Shown here: piece after piece, positions 45,101 through 54,276 of the stretch | How positions within the stretch are numbered: position 1 is the first letter of the stretch | Layout: the number at the start of each line of letters is the position of its first letter | Assembly (NCBI GenBank): GCA_030770425.1 | Contig: JASJFT010000038.1 | Span: 237,418-301,417 of the forward strand | Reading direction: 5' to 3' | From: Darksidea phi | Lineage: Eukaryota > Ascomycota > Dothideomycetes > Pleosporales > Lentitheciaceae | DNA: 64,000 bases | Program-made: the position numbers and the translations under genes | The notes under the pieces: model-generated | What the model was told of the DNA's origin: nothing | What the model saw: only the letters and a program-made list of their open reading frames with translations | Databases searched by the model: none

Positions 45101-45134
45101 CGTGGGGTGTGAGGAGAGGAGGTTGAAGGCATAA
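42134..45134 (+). CDS. paxillin-like LIM domain protein (Pxl1-like)
   Basis: Three exons (42134-42200, 42260-44982, 45036-45134) encode 962 residues. The first 730 are basic, Ser/Pro-rich and disordered, with repeated short motifs such as PTISVNESS/PTINVSQAP. A conserved-looking SSEQMSSYLQDLRNNRP sits at the N-terminus. Three LIM zinc-binding domains follow: LIM1 from about 739 (CEQCGLSISGRIV...HPECFRCHHC), LIM2 from about 841 (CKSCKTPIEGEVV...HVGHFFCAQC) and LIM3 from about 901 (CRKCRKPVTDTVI...HASCFCCV, completed by ECSGPFEDG in the last exon). LIM1 is stretched by about 45 charged residues. The layout matches yeast Pxl1, which acts at the contractile ring and sites of polarised growth with Rho GTPases. 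The start may lie in an upstream exon. Confidence 0.88.
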
Positions 45135-45565
45135 TGCTTCGCAACATTTTTTACTCTGTATTGTCTATGTTCGCTCAGGCTGGTCCTACAACTCTCTCCG
45201 GGGGATGATGGTGTTCTTGCATGTCTGCATTAGTGAGTTGCATGGCTTGAGGTCTCGCGCATGCTATAGAAACAGCAAGCATATATAGGAGTAGTCGTGG
45301 TGTTTTTCAAGCACTTGGTTCATGGTTGGGAGAGGCGCTGTTGGGCGTTTGGAATCATATTGCATGGTAGCTTCAAGAGTAAAGCATATGTACACATTGA
45401 GACAGCTTCCTTTCCCACTCAATGGCATTGTTGGCAAAGACACATGCATTTAGATCAGAGGTATTCGTCTCGTACATTACTGCATTCACTGATGCTGCTA
45501 TATACTTTCGAGATATCTTTCCGCGTCAAATACGGTTGCAGCCTCCGCATCACACTATGTCCTTT
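45135..45565. other. intergenic region (convergent genes)
   Basis: 431 bp between the 3' ends of the LIM gene (plus) and the SDR gene (minus). It should contain both 3' UTRs. No gene or repeat is supported. Confidence 0.45.
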
Positions 45566-46826
45566 TTATTTGCTTTTCTTCTGCTTCGCGGCTCCATTTT
45601 CCTGCTTTGCTGCTGTCTTACCCTCCGTCTTCTTCTCCGCAGCTCTCTTCTTCGCTCCCTCCTTCTCAAGCTGCTGTATCGTTTGCTCACTAACCTCCCA
45701 TAACTTCTTCTGCACACCTTCATCTTCTACCTCCGGCCTCAGAAACCCAATCTTCCGACATTCTTTCAATAGCCATCCACCCTCGCCCCTCCCATACTGC
45801 GCCTCCATGGCCGCATACAAGAACGTTTGTGCGCCTTGATCCGCACTTTTGAGGAACAGCCACCAGAGTGGCCACATGAATAGGTAGAGGAAAAGTCCCC
45901 ATAAGCTGCCGAATGTGAGGAAGCGACGCATGCCCGGGGTGCGTGTCCAGCCGGGGTCAACGAGTATGACACGCGAGTTCATGGGTTTCTTGTCTGGGCG
46001 ATCGTAGGAGGAAAGGTGCTTTTGGAAGGCGAGGGCGAAGGTCATGAGGGCGAGTTTGGAGGTTGCGTAAACGCTGGCAGGCGTAAAGGGTATTGACTCT
46101 GGTGTAGCATTCTTTCCTTTTTTGGCAGATTTGGTGGGCGTTGTGGATTCAGGCAGCTTGCCACCCATATAGGAGCTGCATGTCCCGACGATAATTCGCA
46201 CGTCTCGGTCTGGCGGTTGTGCGCGTAGTGCGGGGCTTAGAATGCTGAGGAGGTGGAAATTCGCCATATAGTTGATGCCCCAAGTCGACTCCAGACTATC
46301 TTCTGTCATTGTGGCCTTTCCGCCCGGCGGTGTCCGCGTATTCGCACATAGGATGATCATATCTAGCCGTCGCGGAGGTAAATTGTCGATCCATTTCGTC
46401 GCGAATTCTCGTATGCTGTGCAGTGAAGCAAGATCGACTTGCTCGGCGGTAATTAGCTCGTTGCCCGTCTCTGCGCGGAGGTCTTCGATATAGTCGACGA
46501 GGAAGGGGTCGGTAAGGGAGTGCTGCGTTAGGAGTACTATCTGGGCGCCTCGAGATGCGAGACCCTTTGCTACTTCAGCACCAATGCCTGAAGTGGCTCC
46601 CTGCACACAAGTTAGTTCCTTGCCCCGCCATGTTTAATCTCTTGCCTACTGTCATCATCACTACCTTGGAGTGCATATTGCGCTCCGAAACATTCGCGGC
46701 CCCACCGAAGTACCATTTTAGCAGATACAAAAGGCCAAAGACGGGCGCAATTTTAACTATCGTCCATCCATACGGGAGAGCTGCAATGCCTTCGGACCAG
46801 CCTTTGGCAACGATGTGAACGGGCAT
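45566..46826 (-). CDS. short-chain dehydrogenase/reductase, Env9-like
   Basis: Two exons (46826-46650, 46600-45566) across a 49-bp intron give 403 residues. Residues 23-40 form a membrane anchor (IVKIAPVFGLLYLLKWYF). The Rossmann cofactor motif TGATSGIG (59-66) is split exactly at the intron. The catalytic site is S201/S202 and Y237-x3-K241 (VYATSK). ILVDPGWTRTPGMRRFL and a second hydrophobic stretch (LWGLFLYLFMWPLWWLFL) follow, and the end is a Lys/Ala-rich tail. This matches fungal SDRs related to yeast Env9 and retinol dehydrogenases, which sit on ER or lipid droplets and use NADP(H); the natural substrate is unknown. Divergent from the G-patch gene, with 216 bp between starts. Confidence 0.87.
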
Positions 46827-47042
46827 GGTTGGCGTGGGTCGTGTGGGACGGACAGCTTATTGGGAATGAGACGGCGGAATGCCAAGGATTCTGCGTAAGA
46901 CGCCCCGCCACTAAGCATGTGACTGCGCGAGAGCGTTCCACGCCTACAGAGTAATGGACAGTCACTCATTTTTCCGCTAACTAGTCGCAGTGGGCGATAG
47001 CAGCGATGCGAACGCAACACTTGCTTCATGACAATCATAACC

Positions 47043-47756
47043 ATGTCTGGCGTGCCATACCCCGAAGACGACCCCACAGAGCTTCCAGAAGACACCCGCT
47101 ACGATGACGCCGACATCTCCACCATACCCTTCGTACAACATCCCGCGTTTGGCCGCGGCCTATGGAGGAAACACATTAACTTCGTCCCCGCCGCACCGAC
47201 CTCGCCCACCCTCTCCGCTCCCTCGAAAGACGATGGCGCCTCGATAGCACAAAAGTACCTCGCCATCGTGTTTCCCAACGGTCAACCACAGCCCAAAGTA
47301 GACACTTACCCATCATGCGGGATTTGTGGAGCTCCCGTAAGGGAGGCCACCGATCAAGCACACTACCTTAGTCCCACACACCAAGCTGCCCTGCCCCGCG
47401 CGCCCATACCTTCCGGGATAGATCGTACAAGAATGGGCCTTAAATATCTCGAGAAGCACGGCTTTGATGTCGATGCGCGAGTTGGGCTAGGGGCCAGTGG
47501 GCAGGGCATGCTGTTCCCTATCGTACCGAAAGAGAAGCGGGATAAGCTGGGCTTGGGAGTAGACAAGAAGCAGGTAGAGAGGGAGCGAAGAGAGGGTCTA
47601 GTACCGAAAGGTGTCAAGCTCGACGCTGGGAAAGTTCGGAAGCTTGATGCTGTGCAGAAAAAGAAGCATGCAAGTTTGCAGAAGATGTTCTATGGGGATG
47701 AGAAGGTGGAGAGGTATTTGGGAGGGCTGGGCAAGATTGACCACGGGTTGAAGTGA
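47043..47756 (+). CDS. G-patch domain protein with U1-type zinc knuckle
   Basis: An intronless frame of 237 residues from ATG at 47043 (another in-frame ATG at 47028 adds five residues). Residues 92-113 hold a CGIC...H...H knuckle (C-x2-C-x11-H-x5-H). A G-patch-like segment follows at about 131-167: RMGLKYLEKHGFDVDARVGLGASGQG, with the spaced glycines that bind DEAH helicases. The C-terminus is basic with a KKKHASLQKMFYGDEKVERYLGGLG motif, reminiscent of GPANK1-type proteins without ankyrin repeats. A nuclear role in splicing or ribosome assembly as a helicase cofactor is inferred from the family. Confidence 0.8.
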   Translation: MSGVPYPEDDPTELPEDTRYDDADISTIPFVQHPAFGRGLWRKHINFVPAAPTSPTLSAPSKDDGASIAQKYLAIVFPNGQPQPKVDTYPSCGICGAPVREATDQAHYLSPTHQAALPRAPIPSGIDRTRMGLKYLEKHGFDVDARVGLGASGQGMLFPIVPKEKRDKLGLGVDKKQVERERREGLVPKGVKLDAGKVRKLDAVQKKKHASLQKMFYGDEKVERYLGGLGKIDHGLK

Positions 47757-48861
47757 AAGAGTTGCGGTTGTTTAGGAATGTGGGCGGTTCATCGTTGTAC
47801 ATATTAGAGTAACGTCACTGTACTTGTGTAGCATGGCGACGGCGTTTGGCATACACGTGAGTACCATGGGCCTAACTACGGAATACCCATTATGAACATG
47901 AGAATGAAATTGCATTAAACTAGGAGATATCTAAGGGCTGTTCATGTCCCAGCTGAAAAGCCAGTGTGCCAACACATAATACTACAGAAATCAGTCTTGT
48001 TGTTAGGAAAACAGTGACGTCCTCTCGCAACAAGGAATCACACGCTAGCAGCGAGCCATGAGTAAGCGATGGCGAGATATAAGAAAATATCACCTACTGT
48101 GTCTCGTGCGGACCTTACCAAATAAACTCCCACAGTCCCAATATATAAATCTAATAAATACAGGCAAAGGAATGCTTTCCCGTCTATGGCAATGAGAACT
48201 TACTAAAGATCGGGGACGATGTCGACAAAACTGATCGAGCCGGGCGTCGATACAAGACAGCAACGCCTCTAGTATGAGACATTGGGTACCGACATCCCTC
48301 TGCATAAGTTGTCGTATGCCGGCATCCTGTATTTAATCTCGGTCAGCCACCGTCGCCGTACCCTTTCCTCAGAAAAGCCAGGTCGTCAGGGAACGAACCG
48401 ACTACCCCAAGCTTCGATATCCTAAAAGCAAAGGAGAAGAGTGAGTCTTTTTTCTGCCTTCTGAACTAATCCCAAAGTACGTCCATTTCACTTACATCTG
48501 CATTCTGAGCTTTTTCTCCGTCGACTAAGATCGCGAATATTGCAGGCGAGTTGAATGGCCAAGCGAACGCGTTCTCCTCCGTTTTGTTAGCGGGTTGAAC
48601 GGTACCCATTACCCTGGCCGAAGTTCCCCTAAGGACAGCTGTCCAATCCGCAAGAACGAGCTCAATAAGACACGGCATTGATAAGACCTATAGTCGTCCG
48701 TGTCAGGATTTGCACTGCCCATGACTCTTTTTGCACATTACACTCTTCCTCAACCCCTAGCCGAGAAAGAACGCCCTCCATTATATTGAAAGGTAGGCGC
48801 ATATGCCGAGCCAAAAGAAAAGGCCTGGGAGTCTTCGCAAGTTCGGAGTATGTTCGTCCAA
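47757..48861. other. intergenic region (convergent genes)
   Basis: About 1.1 kb between the G-patch gene and the RelA/SpoT-like gene. AT-rich patches occur around 48080-48170. No coding feature is supported. Confidence 0.4.
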
Positions 48862-49824
48862 CTATATCAAGATCTTATCAAGATCTTTGAGCCCATGGTC
48901 CTTTTTGAAGCCTAGCTCGTTGAGCACGGCATCTAGATCCTTCGGATTGTTCCTCTGCACGGCCTTGAGGAGCCCGAACAACATTTTGGGCTCCGAGTTG
49001 TTCTTCTCCTCATCGCTCAATAGTCCTCTTATGTACGGGTCAAGAAAGGTTGCTAGAGTGAATTTGTCTTGGAAGGTTTCGTAACGTCCTTTCGAGCTCT
49101 CGTTTCGTTGCTCTACCTGGAATATATGCAGCTGGCCGAGAAGCAATTCGGCCATCATGACGGATTCATTGAGGAGATCGAGGATCTTTCTTTCTTTCAC
49201 GGTTGCTTCCCTCCCAACCTTCTTATAGACTACATCATGTTCTACTTCGGCCCATGCATGTAAGAGTACGGAGACGACTTGTATTTCGACGATATGGGAT
49301 TCCTTCCAATCTCCGAGACCTTCTGCCTGTGATGCTGATAGCTTGACTCGAGCGTGATCTGCGACATAGCCTGCGAAGACAGGATTGTAGACCTCATACG
49401 CGTCGGGGAGTGTTCCGGTTTCGGGACTAGAAGATCCGCGCCCCTCATCCTTAGATATTTTTCCACTCATCTCGTAGGTAGGCGCATCTTTCTTCCCTCT
49501 CTTCCATATCCATTTCGCACCTGGGAAATAGGTTGTGATCATCTTGATAACCCTTTCTTTTTCTTGGGGGACGTAAAGGGCGATACGCACTCCGGCAAGA
49601 TCGAACGCATTCTCTTCAATTTCCTTTCGATTTTTAAAAGGTGGCAGATTTTGTCGTTTCCGGTGCTCGTTCATGTTTTTCAACTTGTCTCTGAGCGAGT
49701 CCCTCTCTTTGCACCGAAACGTAACAATTCTTTGAATATCCACAGGCAGGTAGTTGGAGAGCAGGTCTTTCACACGCTTTGCGAGAGCTTTGTAATGCGT
49801 ATGCTTGTAGTCTCTATATGACTC
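48862..49824 (-). CDS. RelA/SpoT-domain protein, 5' end unresolved
   Basis: A minus-strand frame open from 49824 to a stop at 48862 encodes about 320 residues with no ATG near its start; TGA lies just upstream. The visible beginning is ESYRDYKHTHYKALAKRVKDLL. RelA/SpoT synthetase-like marks follow: VTFRCKERDSLRDKL, FDLAGVRIALYVPQEKERVI, GYVADHARVKL in the place of the GYxSLH loop, and EIQVVSVLLHAWAEVEHDVVYK with the catalytic-type Glu. In bacteria this fold makes (p)ppGpp; similar domains occur in fungal genomes with little known function. No HD hydrolase domain is present. An upstream exon, a frameshift or a 5' truncation must explain the missing start. ATG at 49858 opens another phase that runs into this region. 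Confidence 0.72.
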   Translation of the reverse strand, partial: ESYRDYKHTHYKALAKRVKDLLSNYLPVDIQRIVTFRCKERDSLRDKLKNMNEHRKRQNLPPFKNRKEIEENAFDLAGVRIALYVPQEKERVIKMITTYFPGAKWIWKRGKKDAPTYEMSGKISKDEGRGSSSPETGTLPDAYEVYNPVFAGYVADHARVKLSASQAEGLGDWKESHIVEIQVVSVLLHAWAEVEHDVVYKKVGREATVKERKILDLLNESVMMAELLLGQLHIFQVEQRNESSKGRYETFQDKFTLATFLDPYIRGLLSDEEKNNSEPKMLFGLLKAVQRNNPKDLDAVLNELGFKKDHGLKDLDKILI

Positions 49825-51361
49825 TCAAAAGCGACGACAATGACAGTTCGTTGGAACATGGAACCGACTTGGAATCTGGATTTGGGAAAAAAGCGTGGAT
49901 CAAGCCCGGCAATCTCCAAGGCTGCCTTCTAATCGTTGAAGACATCGATAAAAGAACGATGGAGTACCTCGGTTCACACCTAGACGTGGACCCATTGTTC
50001 TTCGCAGGTCATATACACATCACTTGGACAGAAAGTGAGGCACAAGTTCCCGAACAATGTATATTGCCGTCGCAGTCCAGGCGTCAATCGTTTGCAAATA
50101 TACATCACCACCGCTCCATTCTTTTCCACAAAGTTCTGCCGCCTGCAAAGAAACTTCTGCGACATGCCAATGCGGATCGAAAAGTAGTCATATCTCCTCT
50201 ATCGAGAGGTCAGCAACTTGGCATAATACAACACTGTACTTCGGTATTACTATCGAAGAAGAAAACCCATTGGATAGGTATGCCGTGTGGATCATGTCCT
50301 GCGTTTTACAAGAGGCATTCTAAGATTCCACAGGCCTTGTACTTGTTGATCGTCAGATCGATGGCAAATACTTCTGCAGTAAACAGAAAGGTGGCCCTAT
50401 GAAGTCTATCAACTTAGAATCCCGGATGTTCATGGGCGGTTGCGAGGACTTCCTCGACTCACCTCCAATGACTCATCAAGTCTTAAAAAGTATTCAATCC
50501 TCCGACCGCCTCGGCCTCCGAAACGATCTCCTTTTCTACTGGTCTATGCAGATTCCTGAGTCCTTCGATCCTTCCGTTCCAGACCTATCGTCACTTGCCT
50601 ATTATCCGCTAAAGATAATTTCAGCGGAGTGGACGAAGTACATAGGCATTAGGTATCGCGCTATCAAGTAATTCGAGTACTCGACATCGATCACAAATAT
50701 CTGGGATGAAATTGTCAAACTGAATGCCGATATGCGTTCTCTACAACGTTGGCGTCGCCGTTCAATGGCATCGGGAGAAAAGATCATGGCGGTCATACGA
50801 CTGCTCGAAACGGAAGAGCATAGCCATCCGCCTAGCAGTAACCTAGCTTTGCTGATAGATGACTATCGACATATACTTGCGCTCGTGGAGAAGTTCGGGT
50901 GTCATCTCGAAAGCATGCTGCCAGTCGTGACCTCCCTAGTGCAGATCATCGACAGTCGACGATCTTTTGACGAAACTGCGACTGTCAGTCGCTTGACCAC
51001 TATGGCGCTGATATTTGTACCATTGACCTATGTGTCCAGCCTTTTCAGCATGAGCGAAAGACTAGAGCCTGGAGGGCCATTGTTTTGAATGTATTTCGTT
51101 GTGGCGATACCTGTCACGCTCGTGGTCATTCTGATTGCAAAAGTGCCTTTGAGCATGGTGGGTGTAAGCGGTGCATCGTATCTGGTTGGGGGGCCCAGCA
51201 TGATAGACTGGTGCGATTGCATACATAATATATTGAGCACTATGCGAAGCATCAACCGAAGTTCTCGAATGCTCACTCTTGCAGCTGCTGCAGATCGGAT
51301 AGTATTCTCTTTACAGCCATCAAAATGGAGGACATTATGGAGGGTCGTATTCTTTGGTTGA
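49818..51361 (+). pseudogene. CorA-like Mg2+ transporter, broken by two in-frame stops
   Basis: Reading from ATG at 49818, exon 1 ends at 50277 and a 56-bp intron (GTATGC donor, CACAG acceptor at 50333) joins exon 2 in phase. The protein carries LQGCLLIVEDIDKRTMEYLG, DPLFFAGHIHITW and, later, DMRSLQRWRRRSMASGEKIM and LTTMALIFVPLTYVSSLFSM as the first membrane helix, typical of fungal CorA-like proteins. The frame is interrupted by TAA at 50669-50671, inside RAIK*FEYST where relatives usually have Gln or similar. It is interrupted again by TGA at 51086-51088, just before the second helix (PLF*MYFVVAIPVTLVVILI), where relatives have Trp. The N-terminus is also short for the family. Coding character on both sides of each stop is strong, suggesting recent decay or sequencing error. 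Confidence 0.78.
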
Positions 51362-51482
51362 ATCGAGGCATTTAAAGTGACTTGTCCTCGCTTCAATTTT
51401 CTGGGAAGATCCTGCCTAGTCATATTTAACTTTACATTGACCGTAGCCGTGAGTTACAACTGCACCTCAATTTGTTTGTCCG

Positions 51483-51782
51483 GTGCTTGCCTGTCGAAAG
51501 AAGAACGTAAGCTTCTTTTGGAAAGACAAGTTCTATAGCCACATAAATATTGTACGCAACCGTATAGGTCGGGAGACGAACCTTTGTAACGCCTGTGGGG
51601 TTGGCTTCAGATCCCCGCATGACCTCCGGAGACATGAGGCAAGTAAGCACGGTGTTATAGGAAAAGTTTTTCGGTGTGGTTTCACGCACTGCAAGAGCAA
51701 GTATAAAGTATGGAAGAGAAAAGATAATTTAAAGGAGCATTTCAGGAGACGACACGGGCGGGGGAGGGCGACGGCCTTCTGA
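51483..51782 (+). CDS. C2H2 zinc-finger fragment, gene model unresolved
   Basis: An open frame (first codon GTG) encodes two zinc fingers: LCNACGVGFRSPHDLRRHEASKH (C-x2-C, H-x4-H) and FRCGFTHCKSKYKVWKRKDNLKEHFRRRH (C-x4-C, H-x3/4-H). The order and spacing match the fingers of the C2H2 gene at 35.5 kb, with different sequence. No start codon or upstream exon could be placed. The frame closes in a G-rich run (CGGGCGGGGGAGGG) right after the second finger. A well-formed intron signal (GTACGT near 51790, CTGAC branch and TTGCAG near 51848) follows, so the true gene may continue downstream, possibly into the next locus, after a frameshift or different splice. Treat as partial or decayed. Confidence 0.5.
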   Translation: MLACRKKNVSFFWKDKFYSHINIVRNRIGRETNLCNACGVGFRSPHDLRRHEASKHGVIGKVFRCGFTHCKSKYKVWKRKDNLKEHFRRRHGRGRATAF

Positions 51783-52113
51783 TTGGAAGGTACGTACCTC
51801 AGGAGAATTATTTCACTCATTGCGCTAGACGCTGACATCCATGTTGCAGCATCTTCGACTCCGACAATGTTTCGATCTCCAACGGACCCCTTACCGATTC
51901 TACCCTTCAACTTGCGCACCGGTACGAACTAGTCCTCCCAATTAGTCGCTCGGCGAGCTAGTCACGAAGGACCATTAAGGATAACGAACGCATAGAATCC
52001 TTGCAGTTGAAAAGCTGGATAGAGACGAGCAGATTTGATGCCGAGGAGAAAGACGATTGGCCGTGCGCATACATTCGCACGCTACGATACGAAGCCCATC
52101 GAGACACTCTACC

Positions 52114-53198
52114 ATGCTCAGCGAGGCTCATGAGTTAGTGGATACACCTCCAGTGAGAACGCCGGCTGCCCAAGACGAGCCAGTGCTCTTCACGAGACGC
52201 TCTAGTGTCTCAGTCGCTCTAGAGTCCGATAAAGTGAGAGCTACGACGCAAGCTGGCTGGTTATGTAAGTCCTTGTTCTCTTTTTGGTGTTTCGTGAGGG
52301 ATTGTTTCATGCCTTCTAAGGTTGTCAATTTCCGGGTCTTCGTCTTGCATTCCTACAGGACCGTCCGGTTTTCAATGGCATCTATGCAGGTCCTTCTAGC
52401 TCAACCTCGCTAACTTTGTTCTCTTCCTAGGCGAGTATGAGGCCGAGTACGACAACGCCATGTCCGATTCGCTATCGAATAAGGAACGGGCGGCTTCGTT
52501 TCGATCTGCCGGCCAAATGCTGCGCAACAACGGTTGCAGCTTGTCTGAGGTGAGGTTGGAGACGGCACGCTTTATAATGGCGCTCGATGAGAAGTTTGCG
52601 CAACTAGGGTTGGCGAACAGCTCGAGGTCGGACCTGCTCAAGCAGTTTTTGGAAGGACTCGGAGACGAGCGCTATAGTAAGTGTCCTCTGCGTTCTTTCG
52701 AGGCGATGTGACTTACATTTAGTAGCCCACCACTACAAAGATCAGGACCTGAGTAGCTGCATAGCTCTTGTGGGCCCTTTCCTGAAGAAGCAGAATTTGT
52801 CGTATCCTCCCGCAAGTACCAACGCACGGATACCTTCGAATGCACCCATCGACCATGTCACAAACAGAAAGATAACCCGAGAGCGAGAGGAACGTACCGC
52901 TCAATCTACCAAAGATCAGCACAGTGCACACCCCGGCTCTGGAAGGAGGTCCTCGACCTGTCAGACGATGAAGCCGTCCGCGACCGATGTGGGAGATGAG
53001 CATGCGAAGGACGATAGCGTAGAGACGTACGGTCGCGTCTCTTTCAAGGCCGGACAAGAACTCAAACTTGATCAGTCGCAGGGTACTGACGAAATTTCTG
53101 ACTCTCTGTTTAAAAAATTCTCAACATTCGTAACGTCCATCTATAAACCAATTATGGAAAGACTTCAGCGTTGGAAGGCTTTGGTTCGATGGGGGTGA
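52114..53198 (+). CDS. hypothetical protein
   Basis: Three exons (52114-52264, 52431-52676, 52723-53198) give about 290 residues. Introns are 166 and 46 bp, with GTAAGT donors and a CCTAG and an AG acceptor; the second acceptor could equally be three bases later. The middle (residues 50-135) looks helical: EYEAEYDNAMSDSLSNKERAASFR, then LRNNGCSLSEVRLETARFIMALDEKF and SDLLKQFLEGLG. The rest is polar and Arg/Ser-rich. I do not recognise a family. The start is uncertain because the frame is open upstream to about 52057, and the gene might instead be the 3' part of the zinc-finger gene before it. Confidence 0.5.
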
Positions 53199-54276
53199 AA
53201 ATCGCGATGGCCGACCTGTCACCCTGTATTACATTCGCCGGTTTATTGATAGAAGAGTGGGATACCTACATTGGCGGGCAGCTGTCGGTACATACAATGG
53301 ACGAAAGTTTGGTTTTCTGATGGCATTGGGTGCATCCTGGATTTCTTTGGAGTTTTTGCTTAGGTCTTCAATACTCTATTGTGGTTGGTATCGGTCATCT
53401 CGAGGGGGCGTAGGAGTAAGGGGCGGAAAGAATGGGTTGTCTTCTGAGGCTTGATGCAGTTAATGTCCTCATACAGGATGAATGGTAAATAAACGGACAC
53501 ATACCTGGCATAAAGCGGTCTTTGAGATAGAACTGCAAATCGTGATAGCGATAGGGGGAGAAGGCTGATGCTTCGGATGTCGCAACTCGATTTGGTATGC
53601 GACGGCAACCCACGGGTTATCTCCAGCTTCACACTCGCGATGTCTCGCATGCTTTAAATATTCCTCGCACCAGCTGGCAAGGACGGTTATGTGATGTTTC
53701 GCTTGATACTCTTCCCCAATTGTTTGAAAAGGCTGAAAGTATCAAAGCGTTGGCGAGAGGCTCCTATTCGGCAGAATTCAGGCGAGGGCCACGCCAAGCT
53801 AGAGGCCCTCGCCTGAAAAGACCACCTGGCGTATGATAGTCAGGCACCTATATCAGGCCAAACTTCCGAGGAGGTATTACACCTTGAAGGTAATCAAGTC
53901 AGGCAATTCACATGCTGCAGTCATCCTTGATGAAAAAATCAAGCTGACTCACGAATAAGTAGTATATGTGCAATCTGCAGTGTTAGAAACGTGAAGCTTT
54001 TATCATGATTTAATGCTACAAGAGGGGCGTGAGCAATCCGGTTCCTAGCGCATGCTCCACATAACCCTACAACACACCCTTTAAACTCAAAACCGCTACA
54101 CAAATGCGACCAAAGATCTACGAAAGATCTACCAAAGAGCTCATGCGTACCAAATCCAGTTTGACCAAGGCACGATAAGCGAAAGTGGGTATCCCTTTGC
54201 AAAAACCTTTCCCATATACTTGAATCGACCCACCCCATTTTATGTACGCACAATCGACACCCTTGGCTTCTACCCC
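53199..54276. other. intergenic region with hairpin
   Basis: About 1.1 kb between the hypothetical gene (plus) and the Zn2Cys6 gene (minus), i.e. two 3' ends. Small open frames show no recognisable protein. The perfect hairpin at 53777-53817 is listed separately. Confidence 0.45.
53777..53817. repeat. perfect 14-bp inverted repeat (GC-rich hairpin)
   Basis: Arms TTCAGGCGAGGGCC (53777-53790) and GGCCCTCGCCTGAA (53804-53817) are exact reverse complements around a 13-base loop. Ten of the 14 pairs are G-C, so the folded RNA or cruciform would be very stable. It lies between two convergent 3' ends. Confidence 0.85.

Noticed and set aside
50640..50700. Possible intron that would remove the TAA stop in the CorA-like gene
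   Set aside because: A GTATCG sequence exists just upstream, but no acceptor restores the conserved IK-x-FEYST wording, so an in-frame stop is the simpler reading.
48862..53900. RIP-mutated transposon relic
   Set aside because: The sequence is not strongly AT-rich, most reading frames stay open over hundreds of codons, and no transposase or reverse transcriptase remnant is visible.
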